A stretch of 64,000 bases of DNA from Salinicola rhizosphaerae (GCF_014652715.1 NZ_BMZI01000008.1:209674-273673); one strand, 5' to 3'; positions 41,161 through 51,656 are shown, counted from the stretch's first letter. The notes: a model not told the origin generated them from the sequence alone. Numbers and translations: made by a program.

Positions 41161-42285
41161 TCACTCGTCGCCACGGGCTCGCGACCGATCCGTCCGCGCC
41201 TCCTGATGAGCGAGTGTCTGCCGCAAGGTCTCGGCATCGTCCGTCTCCTTCTCGTGACGAAACAGCGACCAGGCCACGATGAACAGTGCGGCGATCAGCG
41301 GCCCCAGAACGAAACCGTTGATACCGAGCAGCGTCATGCCGCCGACAGTCGAGATGAGAACCACGTAATCCGGCAACTTGGTCTCCTTGCCGACCAGCGG
41401 CGGCCGCAGCAGATTATCGACCAGGCCGATCACGACCACCCCGACGAAGACGAGAATCAGCCCGCGCGTATAGTCACCGCTGAGCAGTAGATAGGCGGCA
41501 ACGGGGACCCAGACGATCGCCGAACCGATCGCCGGCAGCAGGGAAAGAAAGGCCATCATCACGCCCCACAGCAGCGCCCCCTCGATACCCAGCGCCCAGA
41601 ACGCCACGCCGCCAATCGCGCCTTGCACGACGGCGATGATCACGTTGCCCTTGACCGTGGCTCTCACGACGGCAGTGAACTTGTCCGTCAGTTTGTAGGT
41701 ATAGGCATCGCTGAGCGGTGCCGCTTCGCGAATCCGCCGACCCAGCGAACGCCCGTCACGGAAGAGAAAGAAAAGGAGGTAGAGCATGATGCCGGTACTG
41801 ACCAGGAACTGGAGCGTGTTCTGGCCGATGCTCAGCATGTGCGTGGCAATGATCTGACTCCCCTGCTCCAGCGCCGAAGCGAGGCGGTTACTCAGATCGG
41901 AGAAACTGCCGATACCGGCGGTGCCCATCCAGTCCTGGACCGTGGGCGGGAGAGAGTCGCGCAGGCTTTGTATATAGCCACTGAAGTCGATCTCGCCGTT
42001 GTTGATTCGCTGATAGACGCTGGCGCCCTCGCGCACCATACCCATGAAAATCAGGCTCATCGGGATAATGACGATGAACACGCAGGCCATCACGCTGATG
42101 AACGCAGCCGTGTTGCGTCTGCCGTGAAGGCGGGACTCCAGTCGTCGATGCATAGGCTGAAATAGAATCGCCAGAATGACGGCCCAGAGGATGGCACCGT
42201 AGAACGGTAGCAATAGCCAGACGAAGGCGATCGACACCAGCGACAGCAGCAGAATAAAAGCCTTGTGTTGGCTCAGCGGACTCAT
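41161..42285 (-). CDS. AI-2E family transporter (YdiK/PerM-like)
   Basis: 374 residues with about seven to eight hydrophobic segments and the family layout: LPFYGAILWAVILAILFQP near the N-terminus, an amphipathic extracytoplasmic part around 75-155, and the conserved C-terminal block GLVDNLLRPPLVGKETKLPD followed by STVGGMTLLGINGFVLGPLI. Members include autoinducer-2 exporters and Na+/H+ antiporters; the substrate here is not known. The last 25 residues are charged. Confidence 0.92.
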   Translation of the reverse strand: MSPLSQHKAFILLLSLVSIAFVWLLLPFYGAILWAVILAILFQPMHRRLESRLHGRRNTAAFISVMACVFIVIIPMSLIFMGMVREGASVYQRINNGEIDFSGYIQSLRDSLPPTVQDWMGTAGIGSFSDLSNRLASALEQGSQIIATHMLSIGQNTLQFLVSTGIMLYLLFFLFRDGRSLGRRIREAAPLSDAYTYKLTDKFTAVVRATVKGNVIIAVVQGAIGGVAFWALGIEGALLWGVMMAFLSLLPAIGSAIVWVPVAAYLLLSGDYTRGLILVFVGVVVIGLVDNLLRPPLVGKETKLPDYVVLISTVGGMTLLGINGFVLGPLIAALFIVAWSLFRHEKETDDAETLRQTLAHQEARTDRSRARGDE

Positions 42286-42752
42286 GCGAGGGTTCCGAAT
42301 CGGCAGGACAGTGCGCTCAGCATAGCGGCCCTGACGACTCAGCGTTCAAGGAAGTGATACCAACGGCGAGAACACTAACGACAATATCGGTCACCGTTAG
42401 CACCCGGGCATGACGAAAGCGCATCGAGCAGACGCGGTACAAAAGTCCGGTGAGGAAAGACCGGCGGCCAAACCATGACAACCACCATGGTTGCGGCAAA
42501 GCCATGGAAAGAGAGCGCCAAGCCTCACGGCTAGGCGCCGGTTCCGCAGCCGTCCTGGCGCTGACCGAGCCTCCTGCTCTACCATCCGTGGGTTGCGGCA
42601 AGTTCCCTTGCCCGCATCGCCAGTTTCTCGACAAAAGATGACAGAGTCTTGTCAGTAAGAGCGCGGTGTGACGCGGAATGCGACTCTCGGTCGCACCGTT
42701 ACAATAATTTTCAAAAAATCCCGACACCCTCAGCGTCTTGCGTTTCAACATG
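42286..42752. other. Intergenic region without a credible gene
   Basis: Together with the leader to its right this makes a gap of about 690 bp. Possible reading frames in this part have poor codon use, no family and no ribosome binding site, and I do not accept them. I see no repeat or RNA gene that I can name. Confidence 0.4.
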
Positions 42753-42976
42753 TTACTGATTAGGTCTTAACACAAGATAATAGACTGGGCGCGGCCTACT
42801 GGTACAACCCTTGTACAGATAAAACCGATGTGCCAACATTCGATTGTCGGGCCGGCAAGGAGTGCCGGTAACCGTGACAAGGAAGCCACGTCGCCTCTCA
42901 TGGCGAAAAGTCATAAACGGCGAGGATGCCGGATGATCCAGTCGCTCGGATCATCTCAGCCAAGGAGGGCTGATTC
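42753..42976 (+). promoter_or_regulatory. Promoter and structured leader with GGA-loop hairpins (CsrA/RsmA-like)
   Basis: TTACTG (42753-42758), 17 bp, GATAAT (42776-42781) form a candidate sigma-70 promoter. A palindrome GTACAA-CCC-TTGTAC lies at 42802-42816. Four hairpins then show GGA in the loop: CCGGCA-AGGAG-TGCCGG (42852-42868); CGTG-ACAAGGAAGC-CACG (42873-42890); CGGC-GAGGAT-GCCG (42918-42931); and TCAGCC-AAGGAG-GGCTGA (42956-42973), whose loop is the ribosome binding site of the next gene. A plain hairpin GATGATCC/GGATCATC lies at 42932-42955. This is the pattern bound by CsrA/RsmA. Confidence 0.55.
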
Positions 42977-43228
42977 ATGCCACACACGATTTCCTGCACA
43001 CGTTGCGGTCACGCACAGATCGCACCTATCGACAGTGCTGACGACTGGGACGAGATCAACTGCAGCGAATGCGGTGATTTCCTCGATACCGTGGGTCATT
43101 GCCGGGAGCGTCTACTGCCTGCCTATCACCTGCAGACGCTCAACCAGAGCCGCGCGCTGATTCTGCAACTGGCGCGCGAGAACCAGGCGCTGAACGATCA
43201 CCCGCTGTCACAGAGGATCAGCGCATGA
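42977..43228 (+). CDS. Small zinc-ribbon protein
   Basis: 83 residues with CTRCGH and, about 20 residues later, CSECGD: two CxxC pairs forming a zinc ribbon, followed by a helical tail (LLPAYHLQTLNQSRALILQL). No named family. The ribosome binding site AAGGAG sits in a hairpin loop 9 nt before the ATG. The stop overlaps the next start (ATGA), so it forms a two-gene operon with a second zinc-ribbon gene. Confidence 0.75.
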   Translation: MPHTISCTRCGHAQIAPIDSADDWDEINCSECGDFLDTVGHCRERLLPAYHLQTLNQSRALILQLARENQALNDHPLSQRISA

Positions 43229-43428
43229 TCAAGGTCACGCTTGATCTCACCTGCTCGGTCTGCGGCCATCAGCAATTCTATCTGCCCGTCAGACACGAGG
43301 AAGGTGCCAACGTAAGCTGCGCCAACTGCACTGCTTTCAAGTGCAAGACGCTGGATCTCGAGAAGGCGCTGAAGGCTATCGGCCGGCCGAGCCGGATAGC
43401 GAGCCAGGCAGAGAGACCTGCAGCCTGA
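43225..43428 (+). CDS. Small zinc-ribbon protein, second in operon
   Basis: 67 residues from ATG 43225 with CSVCGH and CANCTA, another two-CxxC zinc ribbon, then a basic C-terminus. It is coupled to the preceding gene by ATGA and is followed by a terminator at 43447. It probably binds zinc and may bind nucleic acid or a protein partner; no further role can be read from the sequence. Confidence 0.75.
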   Translation: MIKVTLDLTCSVCGHQQFYLPVRHEEGANVSCANCTAFKCKTLDLEKALKAIGRPSRIASQAERPAA

Positions 43429-43446
43429 CAACTGTCAGTCATCGTT

Positions 43447-43474
43447 GAAAACGCCCGCCTCCGCGGGCGTTTTC
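43447..43474 (+). terminator. Rho-independent terminator after the zinc-ribbon operon
   Basis: Perfect 12-bp stem GAAAACGCCCGC / GCGGGCGTTTTC with a CTCC loop, ending in TTTTC, 19 bp after the stop codon. Confidence 0.85.
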
Positions 43475-43574
43475 GCGTGTTGCCCACCTTGATCCGCTTG
43501 CTCTCGATCAAGGCGCTCGGCGCCGGTCATCGATACGGTGGATCGCAATCTTCCAGCAGAACGGGTTTCCAGGC

Positions 43575-44051
43575 ATGGCCGATATCGAGCAATTGAAGGC
43601 ACGCATTCGCGAAGAGGTCGAGGCATCACGCCAGCGGCAGACCGAATTCACACAGCAGCTGATCAGGCAGCGGGACCGGCTGACGACACTGCTCGAACAG
43701 ATTATCGACTGGGTCGACGCACTGGACATTGACCAATTGGAGATTACCCGTCGTTCGCTGACACAAACCGTCGAGCGGTTCGGCGAGCCGCACTCGATAA
43801 CACTCTCCACGCTGGAAATCTCCTTCGGCGCCTGCAAACTGCACGTCAAACCCGAAGAGCAGTATTTGACTGGCCATCGCACGCTGATGTACAGCACCGC
43901 TGACGAGGAGGACGTGAAAGAGATCCTGCACGCCGAGGAGAATTATTACTACGCCGATCTACAGTTTGGACAGAAACGCCACCTCTCGCAGTATTCACCG
44001 CTGATCGCGGAAAACTTCTACAAGCTCCTGTTCGCCTGGCTGAGAGTGTGA
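43575..44051 (+). CDS. Hypothetical protein with N-terminal coiled coil
   Basis: 158 residues. Residues 1-45 are a charged helix (IEQLKARIREEVEASRQRQ), likely coiled coil. The rest is mixed alpha/beta with LEISFGACKLHVKPEEQYL and a Tyr-rich HAEENYYYADLQFG. No family was recognised. Codon use is that of the host. It is monocistronic, between hairpins at 43447 and 44091. Confidence 0.75.
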   Translation: MADIEQLKARIREEVEASRQRQTEFTQQLIRQRDRLTTLLEQIIDWVDALDIDQLEITRRSLTQTVERFGEPHSITLSTLEISFGACKLHVKPEEQYLTGHRTLMYSTADEEDVKEILHAEENYYYADLQFGQKRHLSQYSPLIAENFYKLLFAWLRV

Positions 44052-44090
44052 TCGGCGGTCACGCAGCCTCGGATACCCGATCAAAAAGAA

Positions 44091-44112
44091 GGCCTCGAGA
44101 TAACTCGAGGCC
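44091..44112. terminator. Hairpin terminator
   Basis: Perfect 9-bp stem GGCCTCGAG / CTCGAGGCC with an ATAA loop, about 40 bp after the preceding stop codon. A T-rich run follows only on the minus strand (TTCTTTTT). Confidence 0.6.
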
Positions 44113-44524
44113 AAACCGTTTCGCGGGAACCGAAACTTTCCGTAGCGTAACCCATTGAGTTCCTTGCCCATCCGCCGTCGAGGTGCCGTTTACCTTGCCA
44201 ATTCGTGAGATCCACTCAGCGTAGCCACCCGCGCTCTGCGCTCGTCGTCAGCTCGCCGATCAAGGCTCTTGCCAATCGATCCTTCATCTGTCCATCCTCT
44301 CGCCTGCCCCCCCCTACCCCGCGCCCGTTCCATCCGCCAGCCTCTCGATGATCGTCTGCGGAATATCGCTGCGACCAACGTTAGGCGACACTGTTGAAAC
44401 AGCAAAAGTCTCGAGACAAATCGCCGTATTCGGCTAAAAATGCTTAGGAATTGAACGATAACAAAATGTAACATTAGCAAAACCGCAATCCCCGAGAGCG
44501 TGAGTGCTCTCGAAGGACAACCAC
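44113..44524. other. Intergenic leader of the MHYT-GGDEF-EAL gene
   Basis: About 410 bp without a credible gene. It is AT-richer near 44400-44480 (probable promoter area). It ends with a perfect hairpin CGAGAGC-GTGAGT-GCTCTCG (44493-44512) directly before the AAGGA ribosome binding site at 44513-44517. Confidence 0.45.
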
Positions 44525-47011
44525 ATGTTCGACCGTTGGAATCTCTGGCTGATCGCGCTCTCCTATGTCGTTGCGACATTGGCCTCGTTTACTGCGCTGG
44601 AACTCACTCGTCAGGTCCGGCACGCCGCCGTGGCCATCATGCGCCGGATCTGGCTCTGCTGCGGCAGTTGCGCCATGGGTCTCGGTATCTGGTCGATGCA
44701 CTTCGTCGGCATGCTCGCGTGGAAGCCCGCGGACGCGATGAGCTATCAGGCAGGGCTGACGCTGATCTCGCTGCTGCTGGCCATCGCCAGCTCGGCCCTG
44801 GCATTGAGACTGGCCGGCGACAGCAGAACCCGATCGTGGATGCTGTTGCCCGGTGGCCTGGTCATGGGGGCCGGCATTGCGCTCATGCACTACACCGGGA
44901 TGGCGGCGATGGATATGGGCGGCATGGATTGGGCTTACGACGTGCCGATTTTCATCCTCTCGATCCTCATTGCGATCGTGGCCGCGACCGCGGCGCTCTG
45001 GCTATTTCGCGTCCATAGCGAGCGCGCGACACAGAGTCAGTGGCACTACCGACTGCTTTCGGCCGCCGTCATGGGCTTCGCTGTCTGCGGCATGCACTAC
45101 ACCGGCATGGCAGCCATGCAGATGGAGGCACATCCGTTCATCGTCGAACAGGCCGCGGCCGACTCCGACACGCTCTGGTTGGCGGTGTCGATCGGTACCG
45201 CGACGCTCATGATCCTCGGCTTCACGCTCGTTCAGCTCCTCGCCGATGGCAAGCTCAGCGCGCAGATCAAGATGGGGCGTGAACTGCAGCAGCTGCTGGA
45301 CAGCACCCATCGCACGCTCGATCTGGAACGCCTGCAGGGCCGCGTGATGCTGAACGCGATCGACGATGGTGTGCTGACCATCGACCAGCACGGTGTCGTT
45401 CAGCACGCCAACCCGACGGCGCTGACGTTGATCGGTGTCAGCGAGGAACGCGCTATCGGGCAACCATTCGGCCGTCTCTGCCGCTTACGCCACGAATCTG
45501 AAGACCGCGCGATCCCCGATCCGCTCTCGCCAGTGCTCGATCACGGCAAGGTCGTGCATCTCTATTCGCAGATCCAGCTCGAATCGTGGGACCAACACCA
45601 ACATTATATCGACCTCAAGGCTTCGCCTTTGCGTGCGGCTCACGCCGAGGTGATCGGCGCCGTCGTCATCCTGCGAGATATCTCGTTTCGCCGAGAGATG
45701 ATGGATCAGCTCGAGCACCAGGCCATGCACGACAGTCTCACCGGGCTGCGTAACCGTCGCGCACTCGACCAGGAGATGCTGCGCTACCGCCACCGACTGG
45801 ATAGCGATAACGACTTTCTACTTTTCCTCGACCTCGATCACTTCAAGGTGATCAACGACAGCTGCGGTCACAGCGCCGGTGACGAAGTGCTGTGCGATTT
45901 CGCCAGGCTGCTGCTCAGCCACTTCGAGGCCAAGGATTTCGTGGCGCGGCTCGGCGGCGACGAATTTGCCGTACTGATCAACGGTCGGCTGATCGAGGCC
46001 GTACTGGGCAACGTCGAACGGCTGCGCCATGCAGTGACCGCCTACACTTACGAGCACAAGGGGCGTCGCTACGGCCTCGGCGTCAGCATCGGGCTGGTGG
46101 CAATGAATCGTCGCTTTCGCACCACCGAAGAAGTGATGATCGCAGCCGATCGCGCCTGTTACAGCGCCAAATGCGCCGGCCGCAACCGACTGAAGGTCTA
46201 CGAGGAGGGCGATCGTCAGGCACTTCAGCGCGAGCACGAAGCCTTATGGATGCCGCGATTGAAGGAAGCCCTGCGCAACGACAGGTTCGTGCTTTACGCC
46301 CAGCGTATCGATCCCGTGACGGCCGACGCTACGCAAGAGCAGCCCCATCAGTATCATGAGATTCTGCTGCGCTACGTCGATGATCAGGGCCACCATGTGC
46401 CACCAGGCGTCTTTCTGCCGGTCGCGGAGCGCGGCGACCTGATGCCGGAAATCGATCGTTGGGTGATTCACCACACATTCATTCTGCTGTCGAAACGGCT
46501 GGAAGCGCTATCCGGGCAAGAGCGATTTGCCATCAACCTTTCCGGCCAGAGACTGGGCGATGACAGTTTCGCTGCCTGGATTATCGAGCAACTGAGTCTG
46601 TTCAGCATTCCCCCCTCGATCATCTGCTTCGAGATCACCGAGACCGCCGCCATTTCAGGATTCGACAGCGCACGCCGGTTCATGGAAACGCTCAGCCATC
46701 ACGGCTGCGACTTCGCGCTGGACGACTTCGGCAGCGGCATGTCGTCATTCGCTTATCTGGCCGCGCTACCGATCAAGCAGATCAAGATCGATGGCTCCTT
46801 CGTCCGTGAGCTGGTCGACAACGACGTCAACCGCGCGATCGTGTCGTCGATCAGCGGCATCGGCCGAAGTCTAGGTCTGAAGACGATCGCGGAATTCGTC
46901 GAGGATGACCAGATTCTGGCGGGCCTGCGGGAGCTGGGCGTCGACTTTGCTCAGGGCTATGGCATCGACCGCCCGAGCGAGGCCAGCTACCGGTTCGGGG
47001 AAAGCTCGTAG
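44525..47011 (+). CDS. MHYT-PAS-GGDEF-EAL cyclic di-GMP signalling protein
   Basis: Start ATG 44525 (MFDRWNLWLIAL), behind AAGGA; a GTG at 44504 falls in a hairpin loop and is rejected. 828 residues. The seven-helix MHYT sensor domain has its three copies SMHFVGM, LMHYTGM and GMHYTGM, thought to bind copper and sense gas. A PAS-like part follows (about 275-395), then a GGDEF domain with intact LGGDEFAVL. There is no RxxD inhibitory site (EAKD at that place). The EAL-type domain has EILLRY, NLSGQ, EITET, LDDFGSGMSSFAYL and KIDGSFV. Both catalytic halves look potentially active. Confidence 0.95.
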   Translation: MFDRWNLWLIALSYVVATLASFTALELTRQVRHAAVAIMRRIWLCCGSCAMGLGIWSMHFVGMLAWKPADAMSYQAGLTLISLLLAIASSALALRLAGDSRTRSWMLLPGGLVMGAGIALMHYTGMAAMDMGGMDWAYDVPIFILSILIAIVAATAALWLFRVHSERATQSQWHYRLLSAAVMGFAVCGMHYTGMAAMQMEAHPFIVEQAAADSDTLWLAVSIGTATLMILGFTLVQLLADGKLSAQIKMGRELQQLLDSTHRTLDLERLQGRVMLNAIDDGVLTIDQHGVVQHANPTALTLIGVSEERAIGQPFGRLCRLRHESEDRAIPDPLSPVLDHGKVVHLYSQIQLESWDQHQHYIDLKASPLRAAHAEVIGAVVILRDISFRREMMDQLEHQAMHDSLTGLRNRRALDQEMLRYRHRLDSDNDFLLFLDLDHFKVINDSCGHSAGDEVLCDFARLLLSHFEAKDFVARLGGDEFAVLINGRLIEAVLGNVERLRHAVTAYTYEHKGRRYGLGVSIGLVAMNRRFRTTEEVMIAADRACYSAKCAGRNRLKVYEEGDRQALQREHEALWMPRLKEALRNDRFVLYAQRIDPVTADATQEQPHQYHEILLRYVDDQGHHVPPGVFLPVAERGDLMPEIDRWVIHHTFILLSKRLEALSGQERFAINLSGQRLGDDSFAAWIIEQLSLFSIPPSIICFEITETAAISGFDSARRFMETLSHHGCDFALDDFGSGMSSFAYLAALPIKQIKIDGSFVRELVDNDVNRAIVSSISGIGRSLGLKTIAEFVEDDQILAGLRELGVDFAQGYGIDRPSEASYRFGESS

Positions 47012-47071
47012 GTGCAGCCGGCTAGTCATGAACGGCCTTTGGCCACGCATGCCGAAAAACCACACACAAAA

Positions 47072-47093
47072 AAACCGCCCATTGAGGCGGTTT
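47072..47093. terminator. Bidirectional rho-independent terminator
   Basis: AAACCGCC (47072-47079) and GGCGGTTT (47086-47093) pair; CTTTTTC follows on the plus strand and T7 on the minus strand. It ends both the MHYT-GGDEF-EAL gene and the tRNA cluster. Confidence 0.85.
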
Positions 47094-47129
47094 CTTTTTC
47101 AGGTTAACCCTGAGAATCTAGACATTCGA

Positions 47130-47205
<76 letters not shown>

Positions 47206-47231
47206 AAGGTCGACGCCTAGAACATTGGCGA

Positions 47232-47306
47232 TGGCTGGGGTAGCAGGATTCGAACCTGCGCATGCCGATACCAAAAACCGGTGCCTTACCACTTGGCGAT
47301 ACCCCA
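47232..47306 (-). tRNA. tRNA-Gln (TTG anticodon)
   Basis: 75 nt on the minus strand, TGGGGTATCGCCAAG ... CTACCCCAGCCA with CCA encoded. The loop TTTTGGT gives anticodon TTG. Confidence 0.96.
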
Positions 47307-47314
47307 GCATTGGA

Positions 47315-47390
47315 TGGTGGCCAGAGACGGAATCGAACCGCCGACACGGGGATTTTCAATCCCCTGCTCTACCAACTGAGCTATCTGGCC
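47315..47390 (-). tRNA. tRNA-Phe (GAA anticodon)
   Basis: 76 nt on the minus strand, GGCCAGATAGCTCAG ... CTCTGGCCACCA with CCA encoded. The loop TTGAAAA gives anticodon GAA. First gene of the cluster, behind yggX on the same strand. Confidence 0.97.
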
Positions 47391-47504
47391 CTCGCCAACG
47401 GGGACGCATTAAACCAGTAAGCCGTTTGGGGGTCAAGCCTTTTTATTTCAAAAAGATGTGGACCACTGGCGATCCGATCTCCCGGGGCAGAGCCTGCGTG
47501 AAAC

Positions 47505-47777
47505 TCACTGGCTGAACGGGACGTAACCCTCGGCCTGATCGGTATCGCGATTGTCCAGAAAACGCTCCATCTGCTCCATGAGGTAAGCGCGCGCCTCAGG
47601 GTCGAGCATGTTCAGGTGCTTTTCGTTGATCAGGCGCGTCTGCTGGGCCTGCCACTCTTCCCAAGCTCGCTTGGAAACACTCTGTTGAATCTCCTGCCCC
47701 TTGGCGCCAGGCAGTGGCGGAAACGGCAGTGCCTCGAGTTCCTGTTGATACTTGCGGCAGAAAACGGTCTGCGCCAT
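47505..47777 (-). CDS. yggX: Oxidative damage protection / iron-trafficking protein YggX
   Basis: A small soluble protein thought to protect Fe-S clusters from oxidative damage. I chose ATG 47777 ([20 protein letters not shown]), where the family starts, giving 90 residues, the normal length. Conserved parts are the N-terminal Cys7, [30 protein letters not shown] and the C-terminal end. It follows mutY (51 bp) on the same strand, the same mutY-yggX pairing as in E. coli, linking repair of oxidised DNA with iron protection. Confidence 0.97.
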   Translation of the reverse strand: MAQTVFCRKYQQELEALPFPPLPGAKGQEIQQSVSKRAWEEWQAQQTRLINEKHLNMLDPEARAYLMEQMERFLDNRDTDQAEGYVPFSQ

Positions 47778-47827
47778 GAAAGCCTCCTTGGGGGGCAAAG
47801 TGATCTAGGTGAACGTCATACGTCGCG

Positions 47828-48913
<1,086 letters not shown>

Positions 48914-49031
48914 ACGGCACCTCTTGTGAAAACGGGAAACATGACAAAACGAGAAGTGTGATAACGCAGGCTCGAATCGGGAAGACAGACGCCGACATCA
49001 CATCGGCATTCTGAGGGCATCAGAATCGAAA

Positions 49032-51419
49032 CTACTGAAACAAGTCGCGAATCTTGTTGCCAATCTTCTCGGATGCACCCTCTCCCAGCTTGTCGTCGAT
49101 TTTCTGGCGGGTCTTGTCGTCGAGCTTGTCATCGAGCACCTCGTCGACACGATCACCCGCCTTGCGCTTGGCTTCGCTGGTCGCCAGCGACCCGAGCGAC
49201 TGCTGAAACGCCTCGCGATCGAATCCGCACCACTGTCCGGGAGCGTCATCGAGGCTTCCCTGGCAACGAATCGGGAAATCGACTTTCGCCAGTCTCGGAT
49301 TGACGCTGCAGGCGGCCTGATCGGCGGTGTCGACGAAACGCGCCGAAGCACGATAGTCGATGCGGCTAGTCACCAGGTTGACGTCTCCCTTGCCGCTGAC
49401 CGCAATGCCGGGAATGGCGACCTCGAGATCGTCATTGTGAGCGACACCGTCGGTGACTGTCACACTGGCCTGGAGCCGGTCGAATGCGGTGTCGTCGCTC
49501 CACTCGCGCTGTGACTGCTTGCCACTCAAGGTGGCCACCGCCGTGCAGAGCTGGCGCGAGATGTTGACGTCGAGCATGGCGCCATCGGTCACCTTGAGTG
49601 CCGCCTGCCCGTCGAGGTTCTGTTTCAGGCCGTCGAGCGTGTTGGTACGCGAGTCGAAGTCTCCCTGCAGGTTCAGCGTGCCACGCAGCGGCGACATCTT
49701 GCCGCTGACATCGGCGTAGAGCGGCGCAAGGTCGACGCCCTGGAAGCGCTCGGTGAACGAGAGCGCGATCGGTGTCTGCCCCAGATCCAGTGCGCTCGAC
49801 GCCTTCAATGATCCGCCGTAGAGGTTGGCGGAGAGCGAGTCGATGCGCTGCCGACCGCCGCTGCCGCTGCTTTTCAGATCGACATCGGTCAGCTTGGCGC
49901 CCTTCGCCGTCAGCGAGTCGAGAGCAAGATGCCCCTCCTGGCGAAGCGATGAGAGCCAGTCGACAGGCAGCAGCTGCGCGCCCTCGGCCGCCGCGACAGC
50001 GGGCGCGATACCGATCGTCTGCAGCCAGGCCGTGCTCTTGTCAGCGGCGGCCGCGTTCTCGCCCTTGCCGTCAGCGCTATCTGCCGGTGGCAGATAGCGA
50101 TCGAGATCGAGCCGGTCGCCGACCAGGTCGAAGTCGACCGCGCGACCGTCGAACGCGGCTCCCACCGAGCCCTTGAGATGCGTCTGGTCGAGCGTGAGAT
50201 CGAGATCATCGAAGGCGATCCGCTGTCCGTTACCGCTGAACGAGCCAGTCAACGACAGCGCGCTCAATGCCTGATCGTCGGCGCTATTCGGCGCGATGCC
50301 GAACCGGGTCAGCCAGTCGCGCAGCGACAGCGGCGCGAGCGCGATCCGACCCTGGTAGGTCGGCGCACTATCGAGATCGGCAACATCGACGTTACCGCTG
50401 AGGTCGAGGCCATCGTCGCCGGTCAGCGCGAGATCGTTCAGCGCCGCCGTATGCGCACGCAGATCGGCGACGACGTTGGCCTTGAGGTCGAGTGAAAGCG
50501 GCGCCTCCTGCATCGCGGGATGATAGAGCGAGGCGCCGAGCTGGAGTCCATTGGCGCGATACTGCTGCACCTGCGTATCGGCGACCAGGGTCGCGACCTT
50601 CAGATTGAGACGCTGGGCCTGTTCGGCCAGCTCGGGCAGCATCGCCTGGCCATCCAACGTGACGCCCTCGAAGGTGTAGCGGCCGGCGGCGAGATCCATG
50701 CGCATCTGACTCTTCAGCTGAACCTTGCCGTTGAGCTGCGGCTCGGTACCGTCGACATCGAACGAGAGCTGAACCGGGAACGCGGACTGCGGGCTGACAT
50801 TGCTGCTCTTCAGGCCCAGATTCGCCAGCGTGACATCCAGCGCCCGCTGACGGTCGACGTAGTGCACTTGGCTATTGGCGACCTGGACGTTCGCGATATC
50901 GAAGGCCACCGGCTGGCTCTCGCCCTGCTTCAACCCCGGCCCTTTCGAGGCTGAGGGCTGCGACACGTCACGACTTTCTGGCGAGTCCTCACGAGACTCG
51001 CTCTGCGCCAGTCGGTCCAGCAGCACCTGCCAGTTGCCGCGCCCCTGATCATCGCGAGCCAGATTGAGGCGCATCCCATCGAGAATCAGCCCATCGACGG
51101 AGACATCGCCGGTCAGCAGTGGCGCGAAGGCCACGCTGATCTCCGCGCGGTCGAAGCCGACAAAAGGTGCGCTCTGATGCGACTGCTCCGGCAGCCATGC
51201 CTGGGCATCTTCGACGCTGACGCCGATGCGCGGGTAGAAGGACCAGGAGAGCGGGCCATCGAGACTCAGCTCGAGACCGCTCTGGGCCTTGACCGCCTCG
51301 ATGATGCGCGGCTTGAGATCATTGGGATCGAAAAAGGTCGTGATGTAGACCACCGCCACGACGACGAGAATTCCCAGGACACCGACCGCCGCCAACAGCG
51401 CTCTGACCAACCCCTTCAT
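49032..51419 (-). CDS. AsmA family protein
   Basis: 795 residues with one N-terminal membrane anchor (about 5-27, LLAAVGVLGILVVVAVVYIT) followed by a long periplasmic part. The N-terminal AsmA block (SGLELSLDGPLSWSFYPRIG, LPEQ, ISVAFAPLLTGDVSVDGLI) and the C-terminal block (GKMSPLRGTLNLQGDFDSRTN; GVAHNDDLEVAIPGIAVSGK) are typical of the AsmA-like lipid-transfer proteins that act between inner and outer membrane. The C-terminus is a repetitive Asp/Lys-rich tail (DDKLDDKTRQKIDDKLGEG). It lies upstream of mutY on the same strand, 118 bp away, a frequent arrangement in related bacteria. Confidence 0.93.
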   Translation of the reverse strand: MKGLVRALLAAVGVLGILVVVAVVYITTFFDPNDLKPRIIEAVKAQSGLELSLDGPLSWSFYPRIGVSVEDAQAWLPEQSHQSAPFVGFDRAEISVAFAPLLTGDVSVDGLILDGMRLNLARDDQGRGNWQVLLDRLAQSESREDSPESRDVSQPSASKGPGLKQGESQPVAFDIANVQVANSQVHYVDRQRALDVTLANLGLKSSNVSPQSAFPVQLSFDVDGTEPQLNGKVQLKSQMRMDLAAGRYTFEGVTLDGQAMLPELAEQAQRLNLKVATLVADTQVQQYRANGLQLGASLYHPAMQEAPLSLDLKANVVADLRAHTAALNDLALTGDDGLDLSGNVDVADLDSAPTYQGRIALAPLSLRDWLTRFGIAPNSADDQALSALSLTGSFSGNGQRIAFDDLDLTLDQTHLKGSVGAAFDGRAVDFDLVGDRLDLDRYLPPADSADGKGENAAAADKSTAWLQTIGIAPAVAAAEGAQLLPVDWLSSLRQEGHLALDSLTAKGAKLTDVDLKSSGSGGRQRIDSLSANLYGGSLKASSALDLGQTPIALSFTERFQGVDLAPLYADVSGKMSPLRGTLNLQGDFDSRTNTLDGLKQNLDGQAALKVTDGAMLDVNISRQLCTAVATLSGKQSQREWSDDTAFDRLQASVTVTDGVAHNDDLEVAIPGIAVSGKGDVNLVTSRIDYRASARFVDTADQAACSVNPRLAKVDFPIRCQGSLDDAPGQWCGFDREAFQQSLGSLATSEAKRKAGDRVDEVLDDKLDDKTRQKIDDKLGEGASEKIGNKIRDLFQ

Positions 51420-51656
51420 TCGCCCCCTCCCGCTTCGATGCCGCGAATCGTGCCGCTGCGCGGTTGTGCTGATGGTGCCCCATCCACCCGGAATCCTTTC
51501 CCGATCGACGTGGATTCACCTGATGATCTGTCGTGCTGTCCGGCTTCCGGCATGCCTTGAATGCTCTCCCTGACGGCGCCGCGGCCGGCCCTGGCCGCGC
51601 GGTTCGGATATCGCCTGCAATGCCCGCCATTGTAGCGGATGCCGGGGCCGATTCTC

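Noticed and set aside
42317..42751. 144-codon minus-strand reading frame in the gap after the AI-2E transporter gene
   Set aside because: Low-complexity Arg/Ser/Gly-rich translation, no ribosome binding site, no family resemblance; it looks like a chance frame.
42828..43160. Plus-strand frame covering the structured leader and the zinc-ribbon start
   Set aside because: It overlaps the well-supported zinc-ribbon gene in another frame, and its first half is the hairpin-rich leader.
44504..44524. GTG start for the MHYT-GGDEF-EAL gene
   Set aside because: The GTG sits in the loop of a perfect hairpin, and the ATG at 44525 has AAGGA at the right distance.
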